Assembly: GCA_025093985.1 (NCBI GenBank) | Contig: JACAAK010000003.1 | Location: 3,844,001-3,908,000, forward strand | Source: Calvatia gigantea | Lineage: Eukaryota > Basidiomycota > Agaricomycetes > Agaricales > Lycoperdaceae | Direction: 5' to 3' | Length of the DNA stretch: 64,000 bases | Part shown: piece by piece, positions 13,162 through 26,336 of the stretch | Layout: each line of letters opens with the position of its first letter | Numbering within the stretch: the first letter of the stretch is position 1 | Position numbers and translations under genes: made by a program | Notes under the pieces: model-generated | Databases searched by the model: none | What the model saw: the letters and a program-made list of their open reading frames with translations, nothing else | What the model was told of the DNA's origin: nothing

Positions 13162-16100
13162 ACGCGACTCTTCAGATATCACAGCTCCCTTTTCCATTAT
13201 CCATCAGCTTCCTTCCTTGATAGCATATACCTACCTAATCCCTATGCCGTATAGTCGTATACATTTTTTCGAGGCTGCTCCCATCACGCACAGCTTGAAG
13301 CTGTTTTCTCGATCTACAGACGGCCTACCCCACCATTTGTTGGTCGCGATCGCCGCGTTGTTATTACAATATTGTTCTAGTAGCTGCATACCTTCGCTAT
13401 TCGTTTGTTCCTCGCTTTCCCTCGTAGGGCATTATGTGTATGATTTTGTGTTAAATAGAGCACGAAGTGTCCCGCGCTTTCGTTTGTGCCAAGGTTACGA
13501 TTTATAATACCACTAATAGAGGATACTCTTGAGCAACTGTACACTGCTCCGACAAGTTAACTTGATGTAGTCGCATTGACGTCGCACCGGCTCAGGTGTT
13601 CTCCTCAATAAGACATCTCTTCACTTTTCGGAGTTAATAGGACACTAATGTAGCCATGCATCACACCGGTCCATCAGCGGAGCGTGTACTGTACCATGGG
13701 GAACAGGAGAAACCGACGGTCTGCTGCTCTAAACAGCTAACGAGCTGCGACGAAGTTGAGATCGACCGCCGCTCCAGCGATCTAAGAACTTTGACCGATG
13801 GCTTGGCAGGAGAGGCAAATGGGCATGAACGGGAGATCCGTTGTTATGATTGTGCCGAGCGATCCCGACATATTCTCCAAAACCCCCAACCTAGAAGTCT
13901 ACAAAGTAAACTTAGGTCTTTTCCATGATCATCCCATTTTCGCCTGTCTCTCCCCGCTGGTTCCGGCTATCGGTCTTTAATTTTCTATCCCTTTAATTCG
14001 AGGGTTTCATTTGTCCGTAACACCCACAGGATGGAAGTGTTGGTAACTTTCGTTCGGCTCCGTTTTCCTCCTCTTGACCCCACGGCGGAATTTCTTAGAC
14101 GTACCCACTTTGTTTTCTTTTCTCTGATATCCGTTAAACACATTTACTATCCAAGACTACTGGCGACCCGGTCGCCTACCAGAGCCATGTCTATCTTATA
14201 CACGATAAATCACCGGACACGTCTTTTGCCCAGCGTAACGCGGGCCCCGATCAGATGTTGCCGCGCTGCCCCGAAGCTAGAGAACACAGCTCCGGTATTG
14301 CATCACCACAAAGAGAGCAAAATCTAATTCTTATTCTGGCGACATGCAACTTCTGGGGGTGCGGAGGCCCGGGGATGGCCCTTCGGGAGGAGCGAATTCC
14401 CACTAACTTAGAAAGCTAGTTCGCTGTCTTAGCCTCCGGTGGGGCCTGTGACGGGATAAACCCTCCATTTCTCATCATGGTATCCACGAGGCGTTTTGTT
14501 TTTTTGGGAATGTGAAATGGATGTTGGCGACGTCACCTTTTCATTCCCTATCATCACGTTTATTGTCCCTGGGCTTGAAAGTCGAATGTTGAACGTTGAA
14601 CCCCATGTTCGATGTTGCCTAACTACAAACATTACCTTTTAATCACATAATTAGTAGTTCCGCAGTGTTCGCTTGATGGAGATGGGTCACCAGGCAGCTG
14701 GGCGGGGTCCACTAAAGTGCCATCGTGACGTCAAAATGAGGTGGTTGAGTTCACCGTTCCTGTGTTCTTTAAACGGACCAAGACCAACGAGGTACATAAC
14801 ATTTAAATGCCCAAGCTAAATGGGATTAAGTATTAGCATCAGCCACTTGAACTAGCTCTCAACCTGGAGTGCGCCGAGATACAAGAAAACCTCCGCGAGT
14901 CCGAGCAAGGATTGCGTCATGCACTCACTGGCGGCTGCGCCTGGATAGCCTCGAACAGAGAGCCCTTGCTTTGCCAATCTGCCGAGGTCTCGTCCCTCGT
15001 TCCATTTTGCCTGGTCCAGCAATCCGGAACCGATTTGCAGGATAATTTCCCGCTGGTGACCAGGTATCCGATGGAGTTCATTTACTTTCCTACTCCTTTG
15101 AAGGCAAAAATGTTCAGTGCAACCCTTGGAAGTTGTAATGGTCAAGTCTGCAGCGGGAAAGGACCCGAGGCTCTCGTTATCTTTGATGATCCACTAGGAA
15201 CGTTGCAGCGGGCGGCAGAAGCTGTACTGTACGAGCACAACAGCAGCCTGAACGGAAAAGTGAGGGCCATCCTAGGACCAGGCTTGGTGACTGCGCCTCT
15301 GAGATTCGACGCCCTCGTATTCGCATAGTATTGTGTGAATTTCTCACAACACCCGAATGTTGGTGTGGCTGGTGCATAAGTATGATTTCTGCTTCCGGTG
15401 CATCGGTCCTAAGTTCCCCGAGGGAACTTAATGCTTATCCGCGGGATGGGATCATTGTAATTCCTCGAACGGCCTGTGGGCTGCTGGAATAACTAGGTAC
15501 AGCAAAGGATGCTTGAATGATATTCACAGTTAGTTCAAAGGGAGGGGGGTTAAGTGCGGTCGAAATATATATTGGCAGTGCAAGGAAGTGCAAGCTCCTG
15601 TGTTAACGGGAGGCACCAGGTCTCGTGACGGAATATTTCTCCTTTGTCCTCGACCGCAGGATGGATTCTACTGAACCTCAGGAGTCAGGCTCAGGTCCCA
15701 AGCTTTAAAGCAAAAAACCAAGCTGAGGGGATGGGATGAAATGAAGTTCAAGAGGGCTCAGGGACCCTGAATTCGCACTTGGCATTAGCAAAGGAGCATA
15801 TTTTAGCATACTTTGTAGCATGTTGGTATTCCGAGAACACTGTAACTCAAATATTATCTGACTATGATGAAGCATGCGGACACTGTCACAAGGGAACATC
15901 CGAGTTGCCTCGCGTCCGCAATACCTTGTTACTCTTTCCATGACCATGGCCGTGTTTAGACCCAAATGGTATTCTTCGCTTCGAGCGCAGATAGGGACAA
16001 ACAACGTTCAACGTTCAAGCAGGGTCGTGGTAATCCTGAAGTGCCCTCTTCCGCTTTCAGGTTGGTGATCCCTGTCTCAGGGACGGGATGCGGAAGTACA

Positions 16101-16877
16101 TATCAGATAAGTATGTGTCAGCTTCAAGCTTGAGCTGGAACAGTGTCCGTTGATTCAGCATGAGAAGTGTGGTAGATCCCTTTCGAATCCCACGTTTGAC
16201 GGATTGTGGACTCGTCGCATAATGAAAAGGCCGTGCATTCGTTCCAATGGCGGCAGCTGATCAGAGATTTCGAAGCAGTTAAGGATTTGGTACTCCGCCT
16301 CAGGTACAATACGTGGACGTGCCTACTTTCAAAGAGAAGTTTGGGAACGACAAAAGATACAGCCAGTGTCCTCCGCGGAAATCAAACAACGGAAGAGAGG
16401 TAAGATCAGGGAAGACTAAGACAGCCTGATCAACACTGCGCGAAACATGAATAGTTTTAAGTCCACGGAACTACGTAGGAAGAACTTGGTGAATGCTCAA
16501 ATCGTTGCGCCAACACACACATCATCATCACGGCGCAGAAACTCGGACAGAGGAAATGGGGAACATAACACGGAAGGACGCGAAGGGGATTAATGGAGTA
16601 GCGGGAGTGGAAATTAAGGTGAAACAATGAGTATGTTGAAAGCTAGAGGACATATGAAGGATATAATATGGTATATTCGGAAACGAGATAGCTCGGGATG
16701 CATGTCGATAAGTGGATGAGGGATGTGCATGCACAATTCAAATTTCTACGGCAATGAAAGATTACAAAGAGGCAGAGTAAAAGGAGCTAGTCGGGATACT
16801 GGTCCCAGGGACAGAAAAAAGCACAACATACATTATTAGAAGAAAACAAAAGTTGAAGAATAGAGGGAAAAAAGGTC
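13162..16877. other. 3.7-kb gene-poor stretch
   Basis: No supportable protein or RNA gene on either strand. ORFs here are short, overlap on both strands, lack recognisable domains and do not join through plausible introns. The left few hundred bases must hold the 3' UTR of the SNF2-RING gene and the right end that of the transcription factor. A perfect 9-bp inverted repeat with a 3-nt loop lies at 15410-15430. A lncRNA or an unrecognised old element is possible. Confidence 0.45.
15410..15430. repeat. Short perfect hairpin (9-bp arms, 3-nt loop)
   Basis: TAAGTTCCC and its exact reverse complement flank CGA. It lies alone in the gene-poor stretch, without a following T run, and may be chance. 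Confidence 0.35.
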
Positions 16878-19800
16878 TTACCAAATCTGTGGCGCAGGAG
16901 GCATGTAATCATTGGGCAATAAGAATGCATCCATACCGTTCTGTAAGAAGGTATTTCCTCCCAAAGTCTGATCAGATATCCAGACTGGTAATTGTTCGTT
17001 CGCTGTCGTCCTATAGTCTTGCACAATGTGCTCTGCATCTGCGACACCTCCGTTATACTGCAAATAGTGATGGACAGGGTGCGTAACATAAGGGTGAGGC
17101 TGTTGATGCTGGTGCGGGTGGGGGTGCTGTGAATGGAGTTGCGCATGCTGTTGTTGAGTATGTCCGCCGTGCACTTGTTGCTGGTAGTAGGGGTGCTGTG
17201 ACATAGGCGCCCCTCCGTGCTGGTTATTGTAGGTCTGAGGGTCGGCGCCAGGGTAATGGGGTTGGGGTCCTCCATAAGGGGGTTGGAGTTCGGAATTCCT
17301 ATGTGGCGGCATACCCAGAGTGTTGTTTGCTATCGCACTGGCAGCATGATCAATCGACAATCCAGGTCTTGGGCCCTCCCTCGATACAGACATAGGGGAG
17401 CGCGAGGTGGACTGATGTTTGCGCTTTCTTGACCTCTTCAACATGACTTGTAGTGTCAGTGCATACCGCTGCCCAGGAACTAAAACGCCGCTCAATCAGG
17501 ATGGGCGCACAACCGTTCGTGTCTCCAACTTACTCTCTGCCATAAGAGCTGCAAGGTTCTCAACGAGGGTTCGGACATGTGCGGCATCACAATCATTAGG
17601 GCTAATCAAAGAACACCGACCTCAATTGGCTCAGCCCAACCGTGAGTGAACAGAGTTACTCACAATAACCTTGCAAGCCTCAAGAGGAAAGACCCCATGA
17701 ACGTGGCAGTAGCATGCGTATAATGAACAGCTGAAACTCATTAAGCACCCAATTCTATGCCGATCTAGCCCCCACACTTACCATATTTCATATTCTCCCG
17801 GTAAGAATCAGAGTTCAATGTCATCGTCAAACCTTGTTGTGCAATCTTCATGGACTTGAGTGCCAGTTCTTTTTGTTTGGGAGGCATCTGTTCGACGTCT
17901 TCGGGTCCATTGATACCTCGTAGGGCCGTCGCGTTGTGAAAAAGTTCAGCATGCAAATGCTGAACTTGCAAACTTTGTCGGTAGAAGGCTTCACGGGAAG
18001 CCTGTGTATCAGTGCGTCGCTCCTGGTCATAAAGCATGTAGCACGTACCAGCGTCGGTATATTTTTGTGAAAAGGCTTGATCCCAAGTCGCATACCAGTT
18101 CTTGAACTTCAAATCTGCATCCCTTAACACATCGTAGTGTGCATCAAGTACTGGCCCCTCAGTCGGTAGGGCGTCCTGAACCTCTTCTCGGATTGCCATA
18201 AGTTCCACTGTCGAGACAAGCCGCATGTCGTCCTCAATAGCCAAGGGGTGACGGAGTAGGTATCGACAGTCTTTGATACTATCGTCATCTTTCAATACAG
18301 CGGGGCGTCCCGTACCGTAGGACAACCTGTCGCAAGCGCGAGGTTAGATGTGATCCAGTCGGGCGCCGAAAATTGTGACCCACTGATGTTCGAAAAGGTA
18401 TAGACAGAACCAAGTCCGCGAACTAGTAACCAGCTCCCGATCTTCTACAGGGTCAACTTTGCCTTCTAACATGCGTCGATAGAGCCTTGGCCATGCCGTG
18501 TGCATTGCTTGAAATGAGGAATGATAGGGTCAGCTGGTGTTGAGAATATGGATAACGGATCAACGTACATAATTCCATTGCCATCCGGACAGCATGGCCG
18601 CCACTCAACCAACCATTGTCTGACCAACCGGAGACAAGTACTAATATCATGTTGTCAAATCCAATGCCAAGGTATGACATCAGAGGGCCACTTACTCATT
18701 GATTGGACAGCTTCACCTCGTAGGACAGGGGCGAACAAGGTGGCGCAGGAAATGGATTGCACTTCTTCCAAGCAGCGCAAATACGTGTCACTTGGGGGGC
18801 CTGATGTAAGGCGCTTGTTGTTAGACAGAAGTATGTTTCAAACATGGGTGACAGTACGTACCCCCTCCATCACGGGCGCGAGCTGCCACCATACAAATAC
18901 AGTTGACGGCAAAGGGTGAACGTTCGTGCAGCGCGTCATAAGTGTCGGTGTCTTTATCAAATACCGGCCTGGATATATTCAACCAAAAGGGTCAAAGTTT
19001 AACTGCTGATTCACTCACAAGAATGTAGAGCACCCATGGTAGAAACTTGGAAAACAACATGGATTAGCAAGAATATGCTAAGCAACAGAAGACATCCTCA
19101 CATAACAAAGAGTTCCCGCGCTTCCGATTCTGGGATGATACCTTTGGTAACGACTGCATGGGGACCGCCGGTTAATTTCATGGCTAGAAAGGTGAAAGCG
19201 CAGTCATACCATCGGTAAACTTGAGAACCTTGTGACGGATCTTCCTGCGTTTCGAGGGTCTCGAGTGCCTATCCCTCTCAGGTGAGGGAGTCCTCGCCCG
19301 GCTATGTGGCTCACTTCCATCTCCATTTTCCTAAACAAGTCATGGTCAGAATCACGTAACATGTGCAATAGAACTTTCGGTTAAGGCAAAGAAGCGAACT
19401 AAAAATACCAAAACCCACCTTCGCGGCGCGTTGGATTGCGACATCGGCAAGTCCTCTTAGTACTTCCCAAGGGGCGACAAGACCGGAGGCAGGAAGTTCT
19501 CCGTTTTCATCATCGTCAACATCGGAGGATTCAGTACTGGCAACATTAGAAGATGGTGCAGGACGTTTAATGCCAGCAAGCGGCTGTTTACTTGGGCTTC
19601 GCTGATCAACGCCCGGATATCTAGCGGAGGGCACGTTGCTTGGCTGAGAAGAACCGTGTGGTCCCATGGCCTGGATGCTCGCGAAGGGAGGGAGCATGGG
19701 TCCTTGATGGTTCAAGGGGCTGTGCTGATACGAGGGTCCATTATTGGATGAGAAGCCGGGATACGATGGGGAGAGTTGAGGGGGTTGGAGATCGCCTGTG

Positions 19801-20565
19801 TTAGGCTGTGCGAGGCCTGAACTAGACGGGTTTTGATAACCCGGATGAGAAGAACGTGGCTGCCGTGAGTCGAGACAAAGATGAGATTAATCCATTCTTA
19901 TGGTTGAGAGTGGAAGAGTTGGGGACTTACATTAGGATGGGCAACTGTTGGGGTGGATACAGCTGGAGAGTTGAGGCTGGGAGATTGTTGGAAAGACGAA
20001 GGGGGATAGGTAGAAGGCGAGCGACCGTTGAAAGCAACGCTTCGCAGTTGTGTGACCAGCTCCGTAAGGGTAGTCTCTATCCTGATCTGGGTGTGCTTGA
20101 TCTCGGCGACGTGAGCTTCCAAACTCTTGATGCGTCTAGCGCAGACAAAAGGTCAGTGTATTAGAAGACGAAAGAACCGATCAACTTACTCAAGGCCCGC
20201 CTCTCCAGTCAAGGTAGCCTCTCGAGAGGGTTTTTCAAAAAGACAGTCAAGGCCAGTATTACGACAACGTCTGCACGGGGGATTGTCGGCGCCCTCGCAG
20301 CGCATTTTCTGTTTTCTGCAAGCATTCTGGGAAGGGATAAGTAACGGGGAAAGAGACGACCACAGGATGTCAATAACATACACAAGCACCTAGTGTTGGA
20401 AATAAACGGGTCAAGTTTTGCGACAGGCGGAATGTTGAAAGAACACATACGAGGAACCCGGTTCAAAGTTTTGACGACTGGTTTAACATCTTGTTTCTGG
20501 CTTTTGTCATCATCTTCCTGCTTCTTGACAGGCAGTTGCTGGCTGCTTCCTGGAGCCGGATCCAT
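16878..20565 (-). CDS. Zn2Cys6 fungal transcription factor
   Basis: DNA-binding regulator with an N-terminal binuclear zinc cluster and a fungal-specific middle homology domain. I place the start at ATG 20565 (MDPAPGSSQQ); an in-frame ATG at 20667 is less likely. The cluster reads C-N-A-C-RKQKMR-C-EGADNPP-C-RR-C-RNTGLD-C, i.e. CX2CX6CX7CX2CX6C. Its first cysteine is supplied by an 8-nt micro-exon (20382-20389). A coiled coil (about LEAHVAEIKHTQIRIETTLT) and a Pro/Ser-rich region follow. The middle domain carries RTWFCLYLFEHQ (about 18390) and SYGTGRPAVL (about 18310), typical of this superfamily. The C-terminus is His/Gln-rich and ends PPAPQIW. The family includes regulators of extracellular protease and nutrient genes, but the target genes cannot be told from sequence. 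It is divergent with the REEP gene across 422 bases. Confidence 0.88.
20382..20389 (-). other. Predicted 8-nt micro-exon of the Zn2Cys6 gene
   Basis: On the minus strand the bases GTGCTTGT are preceded by AG (acceptor) and followed by GTATGT (donor). Joined to the upstream exon ending CCTC and the downstream exon starting AATGCTTGC, they restore R-A-C-N-A-C, which gives the zinc cluster its first cysteine in frame. Without this exon the CX2C pair is lost. Confidence 0.65.
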
Positions 20566-20987
20566 CAAGAGGATGGAGGAGAGAGACGAAGCGGGGAAAG
20601 ATGGGATTGGGCGACACGGGACAAATTGAGCACCCTGATCAGGAGATCTCAAATATACGACAAACAACTACAACCGCTTTCCTTGTTTGGTTATCCATAA
20701 TCCAGGACAACCCTGTGAGACAACCTCCCGGCACGGCCCATTGCCGGCCACCACCTGTCATCCCATTTTCAAATACCGCTGGCCATCACCCGGCCAACTA
20801 TTTATCCATTTTTGGCTACGTGGGAGATTGCCAATCAGGCACATGTCCACGTCGTCAAACACATCTGGGGCCTCCATCCACCAGATATAAAACACTACAA
20901 ACTATTTAACCATAAACAAGCAAATCCGATAGGCACCGAATTCCGAACAGGGTCGGCTCATTGGTCTTCACTTCCAACCAAGTCACA
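20566..20987. promoter_or_regulatory. Shared divergent promoter region
   Basis: 422 bases between the start codons of the Zn2Cys6 factor and the REEP-like gene, which are transcribed apart. A TATA-like string (gatataaaac, near 20884) points toward the REEP gene. No factor site can be assigned. Confidence 0.45.
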
Positions 20988-21846
20988 ATGTTGATGTCAT
21001 TTCTATCTCATATCTTGTCGTATGCTCAAATGTTCTCAAGCGAATCATTCACCAGTCCCTAATTAATTTGTGTTCAGCGCCTGGTTTGCCTTTCTCCTCC
21101 CCAGCTACGCAACTTTCAAGGCCCTCTCCCATCGCCCGCTCAGTGAGCCCGAAATTCAAAGATGGTCAATGTACTGGTCCGTCATGGGCGCATTCGTCGC
21201 CTTCGAATACACAGCCGAGTGGCTGATCAGCTGGTACGTCCAAGGCCAAACCGGATGGATTCCTGTTTTAAAATAACCCCAGGTTGCCATTCTATTGGGA
21301 GGTTAAGACCATCTTCCTGCTCTACCTTGCCCTCCCGTCAACCCAGGTAAGCCTGAGTATATCCCAGTAGCGTTATATCGCTTGCTCACGTCTTGGCTCG
21401 CAAATCAGGGCTCGACGCATATTTATACCACCTTTCTCCAACCATTCTTCACCCGGAATGAGGCTGACTTTGACGAGGGCATTGTTCAGATCCAGAAGAA
21501 CGTCCTCATATTCATTCAAACCCGCCTTGCCGCCGTCTGGGAGACCATTTACAACGCGCTCACCAAGCGGCAATCCGCCGCATCCCCAGGTTCGCCCACA
21601 GGTCGCCCGTCAAACGGCACTGCATCAACGACCGCTGGCCTTCAGACTTTCTTCGGCTTGTGGAACACCTACGCCCCTTCCGTATTGAATACTTTTAGCT
21701 CCAAGGGCTCACCAGCCTTGGCGTCTTCTAGCTCCATCAGGTCCTCTAGTCCGGGTGTGCAACGGCGCGACACCCCTTCTTCACCCGTCCGCACACCCTC
21801 TGGAAGTCCGAGCCCGCCGTTCCCAGAGCCCCAACATTTCTCTTGA
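20988..21846 (+). CDS. REEP/Yop1/TB2-DP1/HVA22 family ER-shaping protein
   Basis: Membrane protein expected to bend tubular endoplasmic reticulum through hairpin membrane segments. Four exons (20988-21019, 21078-21233, 21283-21346, 21409-21846) give 229 aa with every junction in frame. The family signature is clear: LLPSYATFKAL, then QRWSMYWSVMGAFVAFEYTA, LPFYWEVKTIFLLYLALPST and GSTHIYTTFLQPFF. These cover residues ~12-100. The rest is a Ser/Pro-rich cytosolic tail without a known domain, longer than in yeast Yop1, as in many basidiomycete homologues. It is convergent with Sec3. Confidence 0.93.
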
Positions 21847-22117
21847 TTGTCTCCATCAAAGGGTTACAAACTGTTTATTGGTTATTATAGGTTTTCGGCC
21901 TGTTTTCTCCGTGTGGGATGTGCCCTAGACACTCATTCTCACATTTATCCCAAACTGTGTTTTATTGATTGAAGGTCTGTTGGCTAATAGTTTGTGTCTG
22001 CTAGAAATACAAATCCAGTGTATCGGCGTTTCGCACAACCATGCAAGTGAGAAAGCACAGGTACAAGTGAACCAAGAAATTGGAGGCCCAGGGAGGCCTC
22101 TAACTTCGAGCCTAAGA

Positions 22118-25100
22118 TCAAGTTCTATGCTTCCTAAACGCATTCTCCACATCCGCGACGTTGAACTCGAGTCCTGCACCTGCACCTTCACCATAACACT
22201 GCCCAACCCTCTCCCTCCATCCCTCCGTAAGTCTAACCAACTCCTCTTCACAGGCCCTCCACACACCCAACAACACCGTCTTTCCTACACTTTCCTCTGT
22301 CGCTGCGACCCTATCCCTCTCTATACTGTTGGCAGCGCCACCCGGAGCACCAGTGGAAGTAGAAGCTGTTGCGGAAGAATCGATGAAGTGCTTCTGGACA
22401 AGTTTGTGCATGGTGTCAGTGTGTTTCTTGATGTCTTTGATTGTGTACTCCCGGGCTATTTTCCGGAGTGCATTTTTGCTATATGTTGGGTTTGTCGTGA
22501 TATCGGTTGGGGAGGCTAGAGTTCGGAGGAGCCGTTCTAAGCCTTCGAAATAATCCTTGTAATTTTGCATTCGTTATCAAGCAACGAAAACAAGGAGATG
22601 AATGATACTCACGATAATTTTTCCAAACGGCCGCCTGAACAAGATTTTCACATACGCGTTGAGATTCTCATCATACAACACCCGAGCTTTTTTCGTGAAA
22701 CTACCCACGGAACCAATCTCCAACTTTGCCGTTTCCGAAATGAAGTAATGCATGTTCTCTAGAAACATCGTGAATATTTCCTTCATGCCTGGTAGACCTT
22801 GATACTCACCGATAATGACAACGTGGTAATTCAGCTGGCTTTTATCCTCTTCATCCCCATCCATTTTCGCCATAGCTTTCAGGGTCTCGAACATGGCATT
22901 CACAATCTTATCATACGATGCATCCACGCTCTCCCGCACCGGCAGCCCCAATCCATCAGCGCTGATCGCAACGAGTTGGTCCTCGATGCGATGAATGTAT
23001 TGAGGGAATTGCTTGATGAAAGGTGCAACTCCTTTACGCTTTTTGGACGTGACTTTCGTTTGTTCTATCGACTTGAGCTGGTCATTCTGTGATGCGAATG
23101 AGCACCAGATCGGAAGAAGGCAAGAGGAGTCATACGATGTGTCGGTCAAAAACGCCCTTGAGACGGGTGTGCTGCTTGCCCAAGAAACTAATCAAGAACT
23201 GGTTTCCCTTCTCCTCGGCATCCGCCATAAACTTCTCCAATGTTGCAAGAACACCAACAATCTCACTAAATCCAAACTATTCAACGCCCAGATTTCAAGC
23301 AAGAAGGGAAAACACTTACATCGGGTCTTTCTCCAAAGCCTTGTCAACCCACCCTTTCACCTCCATCGGCAAGAAACCAAAGATCAACTCCATTGCACCC
23401 CTAACCAACTTGATCGTCGTTGCGCTCAGGGAATTCGACCGAGAGGCTTGCCTCCGGAAATAGTGGTCCAAACCCATATAATCAGCAAAAGTCAACGCTG
23501 AATCAAGATTCAACGAATTGATCTGCAAAAAGTCTGCCATGAAGAGATTCTCTTGGTATATAAGGGAGATGACTTGGTCCAAGATGAGTGCGAAGACTTC
23601 AGAGACGCGCATGTCGCCTTCGCCTGAAGTAGAGCCGGAGATGGATGAGGTTGTGGATTTATCTTTGTCCTTGTTGCGGGATTCCATGGGTGAGCGGATT
23701 AGGGTACCCGCACGACGTATTCCGGAAACAGCTTTTGTTGGTGTTGAGCTGAATACTGCGGTGGATGGTTAGCCGAGGAAGTGTTTGCGGGTTGTGTTAG
23801 CAGACTTGCCAAGCTCCACATCGTCCTCAGCTGCCTTCTTGACATACCCAAGATAGGCGTTGAAGAGCGCCTTGATCTGCGTGCTGTGTAGTTCACTCGC
23901 AGCAGAGAAGTACGCCTGCAACGATATGTATTTGGTCAACCAATGCTCCGTGCCACCTGAAGAGAAGGAAAAATAAGAAGAAACTCACAGCACACAGCCG
24001 TCCATAAGTAGGTTCGTCCATCTCCTTGAGATACAGCAGCAAGCCGCAATACCTCCCCAAGTACTCCTCCATATCCGTATGCTGGATAACCATGGGCTTC
24101 GCTCCCCGGGTAGGTTTTGTCAACCCGTCTACCTCACCAAGTAACAGCTTCGACTACAACACCCAAAGGCAGTCAGCTCAAGAAGTTAACGACTGTCGAT
24201 GGGGACAGACCTGAGCGGTGAACATGATGGACAAGAAATCGTGCATGCGTTTACAAAATTGTAAGTTGTGCGTGCGATACTCTTGGAGTCGTTCCATAGT
24301 AGCAGCCATATCTAAAATCAAACCATTTATCAATATCAATCTCGGTTCTAAATTCGAATCAAGCACCTGTATCTCTTCCAGCCTGCAGTGCTTTGTACAG
24401 TTCTGCTGCGGCTTGTTCTAGACGCGATATGCTTTGGGATTTTTCGAGTGACTCTTGTGTGAGAGTCGCCAACGCGGCGGAGTCGACTTGGACGGTTTGC
24501 TATACCCGAGTTAGCCAGACGGGTGGGTATTGGGAGATAGCTTACGAGGAGCTTTTCAATTTCGTTCATCAAAATGCGTTGATTCTGCGTTTGAACCTGA
24601 AGGCCTCTGTTTTGAGATTGTATGTATGATATATCGTCGTTGACAGCCTTTTCCTTCGTTAAAACAAGTTTCCGTGATAAACTGAGATAGGACATACGTT
24701 GAGATGAATCTTGTAAGATGATACCAAACCATCGAGGTTATCAAGTTCTGCTAACGCCTCGTCCATGAATTTCATGACCAACCCGACCCTATCATCCGAC
24801 TCCAAAAACGAGTGAATATTGGCCTGTGACAAGAAATTCAATACCATTTCGGCGAAATTTTCAGAAGCACAACACACTTTGTCCAAGGCCATCAACTCGT
24901 CCAACAACCTAGCCTCAATCATATCCGCTGCACCTCTGGCCATCTTCCTCCCAATGACATCGTCGCTCGCCCACTCATACCCCTCAATCATTTCCTCGAC
25001 ACTCGCAAGCGTGTCCTGTGCACTCTCAACTTCATCCCCCGCCTCGCCATTCATATGTCCATTCACACCTCCATCCGCACCTCCGCTCGTACCAACCGCA

Positions 25101-26336
25101 ACCAACCGATCTAACGTTTGCTGATTCGCAGGATCGAAGTAGGATAACCTTGCATTGGGATCTTTCCGTGGTCCCAAGCCGGTTTCTTTCGTTGCCGACG
25201 GTTTACGCGACCGGGAGGACATGGGCTCAGGTGAGGCATTGCGGGACTTCGCAGGTGTCAACACATTCGGAGGAGGTCCAGCACCTCTTTGAGGCCGCGC
25301 ATTCGATGACTGGCTGGAATCCTTTCTTGACCGGCCCCCGCCATCGCCCATACCCTCAACGTCATGTCCCCCCAAAGCCCCATTTGCAGGTGGTACGCTG
25401 ATCACCGGGACCTGCTGCTGTGGCTGCTGCTGGCTCGCGTTTGAAGGTCGCCGTCTGGGTTGCAGTGCCTGGGGTGGTGGAAGTGATACATCCGAACCTC
25501 GGCGTTGTCTAGGCATTGCTGGTACCCTAGGCGGTGTTGGGTTTTTCGAACGGACGGAAGACGAAAGTTCTCGACTCGCGTTAGCGGGAGATCCAGCGCG
25601 TGGTGTTTGGATTCCGTTTCTGTTGGCGAGAGGAGATGGCACGCGAGCTACTGGTTCATTGCTCTGAGATTGAGGTGTTGTTGGTCGTAGGTTACGTTGT
25701 GTTCTGCTAGGTTCGGTGGTGGCGACGGTCGGAGCTGAGCCTAGAGAGTTTATTTAGTTCTAGGGGGTTGGAAGGGGGTGGAGAAAACATACCTTCAGCA
25801 CCGTTTGGGTCAGGTATGCCGTCCAAATTCAATGGTGCAGCACCTCTTGTAACTTGTCGGAATAAGCGTATAAGGGCAATCAAGAAATTGGTTTGGTCGA
25901 TTGCTGACTCTGTTTGCCATCCGTAGGTTCTGGAAAGCGTTATGTTGAATGCCAATGGCTGGAACGTGTTTTAGAAATGGGCTAATGTCATTAGTATATT
26001 CCCACTCACACCCTGTGCTTGCAGGCCGCGAAGCTCGACAAGTCTCCATGTCTTGCCAACCGAAAACGAGCCATTGTTATTCAACTTGGACTTGTGTATG
26101 AACCCACTCCCGTTGTTAGCTTCTACAATATGAAACGGGCGTTACTTGAAACGTTGCGTCATGGCCGGTATCTCAATTGCAGACATACGGGAGAGTAAAA
26201 TATAGCGAGCTTTCCTCCCCTCGGTGCCTGCATCCTCCCAAATCTTGAGATGTGAAACGTATGTTTCTTCAAGGTTTCCAGTGGCGTTGCGCCTCGAAAA
26301 TACGGATGTGATGATACTTTGTCTAATGTCGGCCAT
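22118..26336 (-). CDS. SEC3: Exocyst complex subunit Sec3 (EXOC1)
   Basis: Exocyst subunit that tethers secretory vesicles at the plasma membrane. The start ATG 26336 opens the Sec3 N-terminal PIP2/Rho-binding PH-like domain: IRQSIITSVFSRR, EETYVSHLKIWEDAG, then after introns KTWRLVELRGLQ and ITLSRTYGWQTES. A long Pro/Ser/Arg-rich linker follows (about 25740-25140, with LGPRKDPNARLSYFDP). The Sec3 helical core begins near 24980 (IEARLLDELMALDKV, HSFLESDDRVGLV, LDNLDGLVSSYKIHLN). The C-terminal rod is read over many exons to VADVENAFRKHRT and the stop at 22118. All expected parts are present with no visible break. Upstream, 568 bases separate it from the divergent homeodomain gene. Confidence 0.93.

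Noticed and set aside
14852..15328. Overlapping ORFs on both strands (138 aa plus, 97 aa minus)
   Set aside because: Neither has a domain, compositional signal or good splice links; overlap on both strands is typical of chance.
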